This document shows, one piece after another, positions 1 through 7,282 of a stretch of 64,000 nt of DNA. The notes under the pieces are model-generated. The model was not told the origin of the DNA and did no database searches. It saw nothing but the letters and a program-made list of their open reading frames with translations. The number at the start of each line of letters is the position of its first letter. Within the stretch, counting starts at the first letter, position 1. Location: positions 1 through 64,000 of the forward strand of contig PAGZ01000040.1 of assembly GCA_002704625.1 (NCBI GenBank). Direction: 5' to 3'. A program made the translations under genes and the position numbers. Source of the DNA: Candidatus Pelagibacter sp. (GTDB lineage: Bacteria > Pseudomonadota > Alphaproteobacteria > Pelagibacterales > Pelagibacteraceae).

Positions 1-9
1 ATAATGTTT

Positions 10-39
10 TGAGACTACCTGAGACTGTCTGAGACTCTA
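10..39. repeat. three tandem 10-bp units sharing TGAGACT
   Basis: The 7-mer TGAGACT occurs at 10-16, 20-26 and 30-36, exactly 10 bases (about one helical turn) apart, each followed by a variable trinucleotide. The array lies just beyond the point where the neighbouring tRNA-Leu-like sequence stops matching a tRNA. Short direct repeats in this position could be integrase or regulator binding sites, or part of an RNA structure. The spacing is seen directly; any function is inference. Confidence 0.55.
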
Positions 40-55
40 ATCTTGCTGTATCCCT

Positions 56-97
56 AGGGTTTTAAGTCCTTTGTGTCTACCATTTCACCACGAGGGC
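56..97 (-). tRNA. tRNA-Leu(UAA), 5' half only
   Basis: Read on the minus strand from position 97, the sequence has a Leu-type acceptor strand (GCCCTCG), a D-arm containing GGTGAAATGGTAGACAC, and an anticodon loop CTTAAAA with anticodon UAA at the loop centre (60-66). The match fades within the 3' side of the anticodon stem (about 55-59). No variable arm, TTCGA T-loop or complementary 3' acceptor (CGAGGGC) occurs before the left window edge. It is either a gene fragment left by integration or deletion, or the 5' exon of an intron-containing tRNA whose 3' exon lies off the window. Confidence 0.6.
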
Positions 98-145
98 TTA
101 ACTTTTGTAATCACTATTTATTCTAACTTTTAACACTTCACAATA

Positions 146-1465
146 TTATTTTTTGATAATATTTAATTTAAATTGATCTAAAATATAGTTGGAATTTTTA
201 GCTACAAAACAGATAGTTATAGCAGCGATTAATGCAAATAATGAGTTTAATGGAATATTAATCAAAGCTTCGTCTCCGACCGTGTTTAACCCTGTCATAC
301 CAGAAATAATATTAAGAGCAGTCTCGATACTGTCTGCTCTAAAAAATATAAATGTTAAATTAACATAAGCAAATGTGAGAATTATCGAAATAAATTTATT
401 TATTTTAAAAGTGAAATATTTTCGTACAATTTGATTAAATACAAGACCTATTCCGTGCAATGCTCCAAAAATAACAAAGAGCCAAGACGGACCATGCCAA
501 AGTCCAGCAATTAAAAAAACTAAAATAGTTACCATCATAGATTTAATAAAAGTTAATTTGTTAAATGATCTTAATAACGGGTTATAAATATAGTTTGTTA
601 AAAAATTTGTTAAAGTCATATGCCATCTTTGCCAAAAATCGATTATGTTAGTGGCTTGAAATGGACTATTAAAATTTTGAGGGAGTCTGATGTTAAATAA
701 TAAAGCTATTCCAGTTGCCATATCAATATAACCACTAAAATCGAAATAGATTTGAAATGTAAAACTTAACGATGTAATCCAACTCATCAAAAATGTAATA
801 TCATTTTCGGAATTAAAGTTTGTATCGACTATTACTGATAGATTGTCTGCGATTAGAGTTTTTTTAATAATACCAATTGTTATTATAATTAAACCAATAA
901 TTATATTTTTATAATTTATATTTGAATTTTTTTCATCTTCAAATTGTCCTATCATGTTGTTGTATCTCACAATTGGACCGGCAATGAGTTGTGGAAAAAA
1001 AATTATAAAAAGTGAATATTTTCTAAGATTATTTCCGGAAATATTTCCTTCAGAACAATCAACTAAATATGCAATAGTTTGAAATGTAACAAAACTTAAT
1101 GCTAATGGAAATGGAAAATTTAAAAAACTAATATTAAAATTAAATAAATAATTAATGTTAGCAATTATAAAATCAGAGTATTTAAAAAAGGCTAAAAATA
1201 ATACATTAAACGATACTGCAAAAAAAAGTATTTTATTTTTTTTTGTCAAATTTAAAGAATTAGATAGAGCTTTTCCAAAAAAATAATTTACTAAAATAGT
1301 TATTACTATTAATGGTGATAGTTTTATATTCCAAGCAGCATAAAATATTAAGCCTGAAATTATTAAAATTGAAATTCTATTATTAAAATTTTTTTTAAAT
1401 ATGTAAAATAATAGGAAAACTATTGGTAAAAAAATTAGAAGGAATATAGGATTATGAAACAACAT
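146..1465 (-). CDS. MBOAT-family membrane O-acyltransferase (AlgI/DltB-like)
   Basis: This is a polytopic inner-membrane protein of 439 residues with roughly ten hydrophobic segments. It carries the MBOAT landmarks in order: FPQLIAGPIVR near residue 160, DFSGYIDMATG near 245, DFWQRWHMTLT near 275, and GLWHGPSW followed by FGALHG near 320-340, which contains the conserved histidine of the family. MBOAT proteins of the AlgI/DltB group move an acyl group across the membrane onto an extracellular polysaccharide. Its ATG directly abuts the stop of the carrier-protein gene, so the two are almost certainly co-translated. With the SGNH protein and AMP ligase nearby, it is the likely transferase of a surface O-acylation system; the acyl group and acceptor are unknown. 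Confidence 0.9.
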   Translation of the reverse strand: MLFHNPIFLLIFLPIVFLLFYIFKKNFNNRISILIISGLIFYAAWNIKLSPLIVITILVNYFFGKALSNSLNLTKKNKILFFAVSFNVLFLAFFKYSDFIIANINYLFNFNISFLNFPFPLALSFVTFQTIAYLVDCSEGNISGNNLRKYSLFIIFFPQLIAGPIVRYNNMIGQFEDEKNSNINYKNIIIGLIIITIGIIKKTLIADNLSVIVDTNFNSENDITFLMSWITSLSFTFQIYFDFSGYIDMATGIALLFNIRLPQNFNSPFQATNIIDFWQRWHMTLTNFLTNYIYNPLLRSFNKLTFIKSMMVTILVFLIAGLWHGPSWLFVIFGALHGIGLVFNQIVRKYFTFKINKFISIILTFAYVNLTFIFFRADSIETALNIISGMTGLNTVGDEALINIPLNSLFALIAAITICFVAKNSNYILDQFKLNIIKK

Positions 1466-1696
1466 TTATTTTGAAATATAATCACTTATTGCTTTAACAG
1501 ATAGTAACTCTGAAACTTTACTAACGGCTATTTTTTTCTTTGTTATACGTTCAATTTCTAGAATTATTCTGACATGAGCGAGACTATCCCATTTTTTAAA
1601 GTCTGTTGATTTTGAATTAATTGTAATATTTTTTTTTGGTTCGTCTATAACTTTTGCTATTGATGAGATTATTTCTTCTATTTGATTTGCTGACAT
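1466..1696 (-). CDS. acyl carrier protein (DltC-like position)
   Basis: A 76-residue four-helix carrier protein of normal length. The motif KWDSLAHVRIILEIE around residues 35-49 contains the DSL serine that receives 4'-phosphopantetheine. It is not the fatty-acid ACP, whose usual neighbours (fabD, fabG, fabF) are absent. It is transcribed immediately ahead of the MBOAT gene with no spacer, which suggests it hands the activated acyl group to that protein, as DltC does for DltB. The carrier assignment is firm; the pairing with the MBOAT is inferred from context. Confidence 0.88.
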   Translation of the reverse strand: MSANQIEEIISSIAKVIDEPKKNITINSKSTDFKKWDSLAHVRIILEIERITKKKIAVSKVSELLSVKAISDYISK

Positions 1697-1786
1697 TGCA
1701 GTAATTTTATCTTACATTGATAATTGTTTAAGTTATATTTATATTTATATTAAAGTAATTAATAAAAGATATTAAAATTATCTACA

Positions 1787-1939
1787 ATGAATATATTATT
1801 TCAAATTATTAATAATTTTATAAAATCTAATAGCAAACTAATATTAATTCCCATAATTGTTGGCATGATTCTTATTGTTGCATTGTTGATCTTAAATCAA
1901 GGAAGCAAGATAATACCATTTATTTATACATTTTTTTAA
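1787..1939 (+). CDS. DUF5989-like membrane micro-protein
   Basis: A 50-codon frame starts at ATG 1787 and stops at TAA 1937-1939. The product begins MNILFQIINNF, has a hydrophobic stretch LILIPIIVGMILIVALLIL at about residues 19-37, and ends LNQGSKIIPFIYTFF. The LxLLPI...LxxxxQGSxxxPFIYTxF pattern and length match my recollection of the DUF5989 family, single-pass proteins often found beside carbamoyltransferase, SGNH or MBOAT genes. It lies on the opposite strand to its neighbours, and its last four bases overlap the end of the SGNH gene. Function is unknown; assembly or anchoring of the acylation machinery is a guess from context. Confidence 0.75.
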   Translation: MNILFQIINNFIKSNSKLILIPIIVGMILIVALLILNQGSKIIPFIYTFF

Positions 1940-3246
1940 TTACCAAAATCGTAAATTTTGTTTAACTTTTTAGAAATAAAATCAGAAACTAGCTTATATC
2001 CTAATTTATTAAAATGATTGTCATTAAACCAATATATTTCTTCTTGGGGATTTTTTATAACAAATTTTGTTAGATCTTCTGTTATATCAATAATCTTTAT
2101 ATCTTTCTTAAGTTTTAGTTTTAATTTATTTCTTATCTCTTCGTAATCAATTTTATTTTCATTCGACAATGTCCCTTTATAAATAGGATAATAAACATCA
2201 TTTTTAGAAGGAAGTATTGTCATTATAAAATCACGACCATCTAATTTAACCTCTTCACTAAATTCATTTATTATTTTTGCCGAATGATTAATAATTTTAT
2301 CTAAAAAAACTTTATCGGCATAAGCAGTAAATTCAGAAAAATTTCTATCGTTGAGAACCTTGGTTGATCTTGACTGTTCAAGTCTAGTTCTCATATCAGC
2401 ATGTTCCTCGTTCAATAAACCCATCCTATATTTCCCTTTATTAAAATTATGAACATCTTGATTTTTTCCTGTAATATAATGGGTTTGAAACTTTTTTGGT
2501 ATTAAGTTTTTAATTTCTAAAAGAGAAATAAACTTAAATACAAAACCAACAGTATATGAATGATAAAAATGATTATTTGTGAAATACTCCAAGTAAACTT
2601 TATAACCATGGGCGTTATTTAAATTATCAATTCTTTCTTGAAGCTGACTCTCATTCAAGTTTTCATGAACCATAATACTCCGCATGTAGTGGGTAGGAAA
2701 TCTATCATCTAAATTTTCTATAAAGCCCAATGTTGTAGAGAAATTAAATAATACTAAGTTATGATCGATAGAACTTTTTATTTTATTGTATGAGTATCTT
2801 TGGTGCAAAGCACCTCCACCAAGGTGTGCTAGATTTAAAATATCAATCCATTTTAATCTTTTTTCAATCAGTTCCACCCATCCATATTTTAAATTATCTA
2901 AAGAACCTATTCCTCTGGTAAAAGAGTCGCCTATTGCAACAGAGTAAACTTTTTTATTTTGATTTATTCCGTCGTCGAAAAAACCCACGCCTAAATCCAA
3001 AACATCTTTGGTTTTAAAATTGTCTGTAAATTCATCAGTTATGTGAATTATATTTGAGTTAGGCTTTGGTAAAATTAGTTCAAATTGAGAAAAGTATTTA
3101 TAACTTTGTGCGCTTAGTTTTCTTATCTTATAATCAGATATTTGTTGCTTCAAATTTGAAAAAGAAAAATAAATAAAAAAAATAAGTTCAAATATAATAA
3201 ATAATAAAAATAATGATTTTATAATTTTTAAAAATTGTTTAGCCAT
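1936..3246 (-). CDS. membrane-anchored SGNH/GDSL-type protein (DltD/AlgX-like role)
   Basis: A 436-residue protein with an N-terminal hydrophobic helix (about 12-30) that would anchor it with the bulk in the periplasm. The SGNH block I motif AIGDSFTRG places the nucleophile at Ser108, and block V is NDNHFNKLGY near residue 415, giving the Asp-x-x-His pair. SGNH proteins beside MBOAT genes (DltD, AlgJ, AlgX types) take part in the final transfer of acyl groups to polysaccharide. Its start overlaps the end of the AMP-ligase gene by 8 bases, so the two form one operon. It could instead be a deacylating esterase. Confidence 0.82.
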   Translation of the reverse strand: MAKQFLKIIKSLFLLFIIFELIFFIYFSFSNLKQQISDYKIRKLSAQSYKYFSQFELILPKPNSNIIHITDEFTDNFKTKDVLDLGVGFFDDGINQNKKVYSVAIGDSFTRGIGSLDNLKYGWVELIEKRLKWIDILNLAHLGGGALHQRYSYNKIKSSIDHNLVLFNFSTTLGFIENLDDRFPTHYMRSIMVHENLNESQLQERIDNLNNAHGYKVYLEYFTNNHFYHSYTVGFVFKFISLLEIKNLIPKKFQTHYITGKNQDVHNFNKGKYRMGLLNEEHADMRTRLEQSRSTKVLNDRNFSEFTAYADKVFLDKIINHSAKIINEFSEEVKLDGRDFIMTILPSKNDVYYPIYKGTLSNENKIDYEEIRNKLKLKLKKDIKIIDITEDLTKFVIKNPQEEIYWFNDNHFNKLGYKLVSDFISKKLNKIYDFGN

Positions 3247-4669
3247 TTTTTAATATGTGTTTGATTTTATCCAAAGTTTTTTTAGAAACGATTGTACTTA
3301 AATCTCCAAGATCCTTTTTGCCTGGGTTTTCATATAAATTTTTTAAAACTCTTCGGAGCATTTTACCGCTTCTGGTTTTTGGTAAGTCCTCAACAAATAT
3401 GATTTTTTTTGGTAGCGCATATGAGCCAAAAAAATTATAAATTTTATTATTTATTAAACTTTTTATTTTTTTTTTGTTTTTTTCTTTTTTTATAGTTGCA
3501 AATAAAACTAAGCTTGAACCCTCTAAATCATTATCCGAAGGTATTGCGCATACCTCTGTAACTTCTCTTATTTCCAGTACTTTTGACTCCACTTCTCCAG
3601 ATCCTAGTCTATGCCCCCTTATATTAATAACATCATCTGATCTACCATGAATAAATAATTTTTTATTTTTATAACTTCCAATATCAAACAATTTAAAATT
3701 GTTTTTATCCCAATATTTTTTCCAAAACTTATCTCCGTTTACTATATTTATCATACACCCAGGCCATGAATTTATAATTTTCAATTCAAACTTATTATTT
3801 TTACTTTTCAAAAAATTAATATGTTTATTTAAATTAGTTCCTACAGTACCTGCTGTTTCATAAATATTATCATTATATTTAGGAGATGATATTATGCCTC
3901 CCGTTTCTGTTTGAAAATACGTATTAACAACAGCTTTTGGTTTTTTTAAAAATAACTTTGAATACCAAATAGCTACTGATTCTGCTAATGGTTCACCCAT
4001 CGATCCGATAGCTTTTAAATTATTATTAGTAATTTTTTTATTTTCAGGAATCAATCCCTTGAGTAATCTTAATAAGGTAACAGGAAGATATAAAATTGTA
4101 ATTTTTTCTCTTTTTAAAATTGATGATAGAAAATTATAATCTAATAAAGTAATTGGTTTTTCTAGCAAAATTGTTGTTGCACCTATTGACAGTGGAGAGA
4201 ATAAAGCATAAGTATGCCCGTTAATCCAGCCTGCATCTGATCCTGTCAGTACAATAGAATTTTTATTCATACCAAACTTTTCCATTGATGTGTACTTAGA
4301 GTAAAGCAAATAACCTGCGCTTGAATGTTGAACGCCTTTAGGTTGGCCAGTAGATCCTGAAGTAAATAATGTGAAAAGTATATTGTTAGATTTGTGTGAC
4401 TTGTATTTAAATTTATTAATTTTTTTATCTTTAGTCTTAAAATCATAAAAATTTACCGATTTTTTATTCATTTTTTTTTCTGAATTGACAATTATTGTTT
4501 TCTTTAAACCGCATCTTTTTATTGAATCTAAAAAAAAATTACATTTATCTACTGATCTTGTAATTATAATATCCGGTTTGATTAATCTCACCCTTATATC
4601 TAAAGCATCATCAGGCAAATCCTCGAAAATTACACAAAAGTGTATGCCAAGATTTGCGCATGAAAGCAT
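3239..4669 (-). CDS. AMP-forming acyl-CoA synthetase/ligase, C-terminal part of a frameshifted gene
   Basis: A 476-residue frame with the body of an acetyl/propionyl-CoA synthetase-type ANL enzyme. It has the P-loop-like TLFTSGSTGQPKGVQHS near residue 105, a core block NTYFQTETGGIISSP near 250, the RSDDVINIRGHRLGSGEVES hinge near 343, and the C-terminal catalytic lysine motif PKTRSGKMLRR near 430. ANL enzymes adenylate a carboxylate and load it on CoA or a carrier protein. The frame is open upstream of the first ATG and continues the family alignment (IHSSASIESAVSMLSCANLG), so the ATG at 4669 is not a true N-terminus. The missing start is the separate frame at 4716-5021, beyond a poly-A tract. 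Its end overlaps the SGNH gene. Confidence 0.85.
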   Translation of the reverse strand: MLSCANLGIHFCVIFEDLPDDALDIRVRLIKPDIIITRSVDKCNFFLDSIKRCGLKKTIIVNSEKKMNKKSVNFYDFKTKDKKINKFKYKSHKSNNILFTLFTSGSTGQPKGVQHSSAGYLLYSKYTSMEKFGMNKNSIVLTGSDAGWINGHTYALFSPLSIGATTILLEKPITLLDYNFLSSILKREKITILYLPVTLLRLLKGLIPENKKITNNNLKAIGSMGEPLAESVAIWYSKLFLKKPKAVVNTYFQTETGGIISSPKYNDNIYETAGTVGTNLNKHINFLKSKNNKFELKIINSWPGCMINIVNGDKFWKKYWDKNNFKLFDIGSYKNKKLFIHGRSDDVINIRGHRLGSGEVESKVLEIREVTEVCAIPSDNDLEGSSLVLFATIKKEKNKKKIKSLINNKIYNFFGSYALPKKIIFVEDLPKTRSGKMLRRVLKNLYENPGKKDLGDLSTIVSKKTLDKIKHILKNG

Positions 4670-4715
4670 AGAAACAGCAGACTCAATAGATGCTGATGAG
4701 TGAATTAAAATATTT

Positions 4716-5021
4716 TTAATTTTTTTTTTTTTTATTAAAATTCGATAAATAATTGGAAAAATTAAAAACTTTATTTTTAAGATTTTGATATGAATATCTT
4801 AAAATCTTTTTATTTTTATCTATTGTTATTATTGCTGTTTTTTTGGATATTTTAATTTTATCTGAATTTAGCAAACAGTTTTTTGCGATGTTGATTTCTC
4901 CATCAGGAAACCAATGATTTTTATTGTTAGGTCTTCTTTTGATTGCAATTTTAGGTTTTTTATCCCAAGATAATATTTTGCTCTTAGATAGCCAAAATTT
5001 TTCAAACGCATCTTTTGTCAT
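4716..5021 (-). CDS. AMP-forming ligase, N-terminal part (out of frame with the rest)
   Basis: From ATG 5021 the product (101 residues) begins MTKDAFEKFWLSKSKILSW and contains NHWFPDGEINIAKNCLL and a weak IDKNKKILRYSYQNLK. This is the typical N-terminal domain of acetyl-CoA-synthetase-like enzymes (aromatic W-F-DG-N-N-x-x-NCL, then the Y-x-x-L region). It runs into a 14-A tract, reads lysines, and stops at 4716-4718. Removing one A would join it in frame to the ligase body, giving a protein near 590-600 residues. The frame is open a further 40 codons upstream, but that stretch looks like divergent-promoter sequence, so I prefer 5021. Confidence 0.75.
   Translation of the reverse strand: MTKDAFEKFWLSKSKILSWDKKPKIAIKRRPNNKNHWFPDGEINIAKNCLLNSDKIKISKKTAIITIDKNKKILRYSYQNLKNKVFNFSNYLSNFNKKKKN
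4720..4733 (-). repeat. 14-base poly-A tract (minus strand) at a frameshift
   Basis: There are fourteen consecutive T on the plus strand inside the AMP-ligase gene. Thirteen A would keep the ligase open from 5021 to 3239; fourteen ends translation at 4716. Tracts of this length are prone to replication slippage, to RNA-polymerase slippage that can partly restore the frame, and to sequencing or assembly error. Confidence 0.9.
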
Positions 5022-5133
5022 AATCCAAATATTTAGCTTTTTTAATCTTATTCCTTCAAGATTCTTAATTATAGTATTTATTTTTATTATAATAGTATAA
5101 AATACAAAAAAACGGCCTTCGTTGAATTTAAAA

Positions 5134-6147
5134 ATGAACAAAAATCTATTAGAAAAACTAGTTAGTGATGAGAAATCAAAAGATAAAGAGCTTTATTCCT
5201 CTGGTCCATATTGGAATTACAAAAATTCTAGAGCACTACATGAAATCAAAAAAAAAGGATTAGGCGAGTTTAGAGGGATAAATTCGGGAATTACTACTAG
5301 TTTTGGTGATAATATTGTTTTTGATGCAAGAAATGAACTCAATTTAAAAGGAAGAATAGTAGCAAAATTTTTATCCTTACCTTTAATAAATATAATTTTT
5401 AGAGAACAGCTTAGAGCCACAAAAGTTAATATAGATAGATATATTAAAAATTTAGCTATTGTTTACCAAAAAAATGAAGATGTAATTAGACTTATAAAAA
5501 AATACAAGTTTGAAAATACCACAGAATTTGGTTGTATCCAAAAATTTAGTTTAGATGGAAAAGATTACTCTACTCATTACCTGCAAATGGCCGATAGAAT
5601 TGACAAGCTTCAAAATAAATTTGACTTTAAAAAAATAAAAAGTTTTTTTGAAATTGGAGGAGGTTTTGGTGTTAACGTCCATTTTATTATATCAAATTTT
5701 CCAAATATTAAAAAAATACTTTATTTAGATATTGTGCCTAATATTTTTGTGGGAACTGAATACTTGAGACATTTTTATGGAAAAAGTGTAAAAGACTATT
5801 TGCAAATTAAAGATTTAAAAGAAATAAGTTTTTCAAATGACGATAGTTTAGAAATTATTTGTATTCCACCATGGGAGATAGAAAAACTTAAAATAAAAAT
5901 AGATCATTTTCACAATGCAGCAAGTTTTGTTGAGATGCCAAAAAAAGTTATAGATAATTATTGTAAATATATTGAAAAATTTCATGTTAAAGAGATTTCA
6001 TTAATCTCATATGAATATTTTAATTCAAAAACTACATTTAATCCTGAGTTATTAAATAATTTTTTTAATAATAAATTAAATGTTGAATGGAAAGACAATT
6101 TAATTAAAGAATATAATGATAAACTAGTCTTTTTAACATCTAATTAA
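5134..6147 (+). CDS. putative sugar O-methyltransferase
   Basis: A 337-residue protein with a SAM-binding Rossmann glycine motif FFEIGGGFGVNVHF near residue 172, followed by an acidic end-of-strand residue in ILYLDIVPN. The long N-terminal region (SGPYWNYKNSRALHEI, GINSGITTSFGDN) resembles the putative sugar O-methyltransferase family found in polysaccharide clusters. An upstream in-frame TTG at 5122 is possible, but ATG 5134 is preferred. It is divergent from the AMP ligase, with about 110 bases between starts that must hold both promoters. It would cap or decorate a surface sugar; the acceptor is unknown. Confidence 0.75.
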   Translation: MNKNLLEKLVSDEKSKDKELYSSGPYWNYKNSRALHEIKKKGLGEFRGINSGITTSFGDNIVFDARNELNLKGRIVAKFLSLPLINIIFREQLRATKVNIDRYIKNLAIVYQKNEDVIRLIKKYKFENTTEFGCIQKFSLDGKDYSTHYLQMADRIDKLQNKFDFKKIKSFFEIGGGFGVNVHFIISNFPNIKKILYLDIVPNIFVGTEYLRHFYGKSVKDYLQIKDLKEISFSNDDSLEIICIPPWEIEKLKIKIDHFHNAASFVEMPKKVIDNYCKYIEKFHVKEISLISYEYFNSKTTFNPELLNNFFNNKLNVEWKDNLIKEYNDKLVFLTSN

Positions 6148-6159
6148 ATTAAAAGATTT

Positions 6160-7275
6160 TTAATTATTAAACTCTTTAATATTAGAGACTCTTAAAATCT
6201 CCTTAATAAAAAAAAAGTAACTCGAGTCAACTAGATGCATTTGATCTGACATCCAGATCTCATTCGCACCATCATAAAAACTCGGATCATTTTTTAAAAT
6301 ATTTGTGAAGTTAATATGTTTAACTTTAGGAAAACTTTTAGTTACATTTTCTACCAAATTTGAAACATTCATCTCATATTTATTTGATGATATGTGTGTC
6401 TTATGAGGATGTGTAATTATAAATATTTTTTTCAAATAATCCTTGTTGGTAATTTTTTCAAAATACTCTTTTAAAACCTTTTCAAAATGTATATTAGCTT
6501 CGTGATTGGCTGATATGAAATAACTTTCCATTTTTTGTGAGTCGCATTTCTCAAAATAATAATCTTTTTTAATAATTCTCTGATATTGCTTTTTAAATCT
6601 GTTTATAGATTTTATTAATTTATAATTAATATATTTATGAGTCTTAATTATTTTTGATTTATATTTAAGATCAATTTCTGAAAGCATTAATATTTCGTGA
6701 ATGTTGAAAGTTCCTTTAAATATTGGAAACTCCTCATAAAGAACTTTTTCTAAATTTCCATTTTGATTTAAGTATCTTAAATTTTTGTATCTACAATATT
6801 CATCACCGATATCTGTTTGATCAATATAAATAAATAAAATTTCTGGTTTTATTTTGAAATCATTTTCCAAAACACTGTATTGTACATTTATTAAAGATGG
6901 TGAAAAAGAAGTGATACCAGCATTAACTAATTTTGCATCATTACCTACGAATTTAATTAAATAGTCTTTTGCTTTTGGCTTCTTTAACATTCCTTGAATC
7001 CAAGAATCTCCTTGAAATAAAATTGTTTTAGAATTTTTCGAACTATTAAGAATAGTAAAAAGCTGTTCCTGTTTTGAGTTTAGTTTAAATTTTGGCCTAA
7101 ATCTTAGATGATTTACTTTTTTTGAGTACTCTTTGTAAAAATTCAAATATTCAATGCTGCTAAAATTATATCTGAATTCTTTATCTAAAGTAAAAAAAAA
7201 ATAAACAAAAAAAACAAGATATAATATTAATAAAGTTATAAAACTACCTAGTATATAAAAAGTTATTTTTTTCAT
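6160..7275 (-). CDS. membrane-anchored SGNH/GDSL-type protein
   Basis: A 371-residue protein with one strong N-terminal membrane helix (about 7-29) and a predicted periplasmic domain. Block I reads FQGDSWIQG with the likely nucleophile Ser91, and block V reads SDQMHLVDSSYF near residue 344, giving an Asp-x-x-His pair. It is the last of four consecutive minus-strand glycan-modification genes, separated by only 7 bases from the next upstream gene. The fold call rests on these motifs; whether it adds or removes acyl groups cannot be told. Confidence 0.75.
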   Translation of the reverse strand: MKKITFYILGSFITLLILYLVFFVYFFFTLDKEFRYNFSSIEYLNFYKEYSKKVNHLRFRPKFKLNSKQEQLFTILNSSKNSKTILFQGDSWIQGMLKKPKAKDYLIKFVGNDAKLVNAGITSFSPSLINVQYSVLENDFKIKPEILFIYIDQTDIGDEYCRYKNLRYLNQNGNLEKVLYEEFPIFKGTFNIHEILMLSEIDLKYKSKIIKTHKYINYKLIKSINRFKKQYQRIIKKDYYFEKCDSQKMESYFISANHEANIHFEKVLKEYFEKITNKDYLKKIFIITHPHKTHISSNKYEMNVSNLVENVTKSFPKVKHINFTNILKNDPSFYDGANEIWMSDQMHLVDSSYFFFIKEILRVSNIKEFNN

Positions 7276-7282
7276 AATTTAC

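Noticed and set aside
5022..5141. Forty-codon upstream extension of the AMP-ligase N-terminal frame
   Set aside because: The residues have no family similarity and cover the divergent promoter region; the ATG at 5021 begins the aligned domain.
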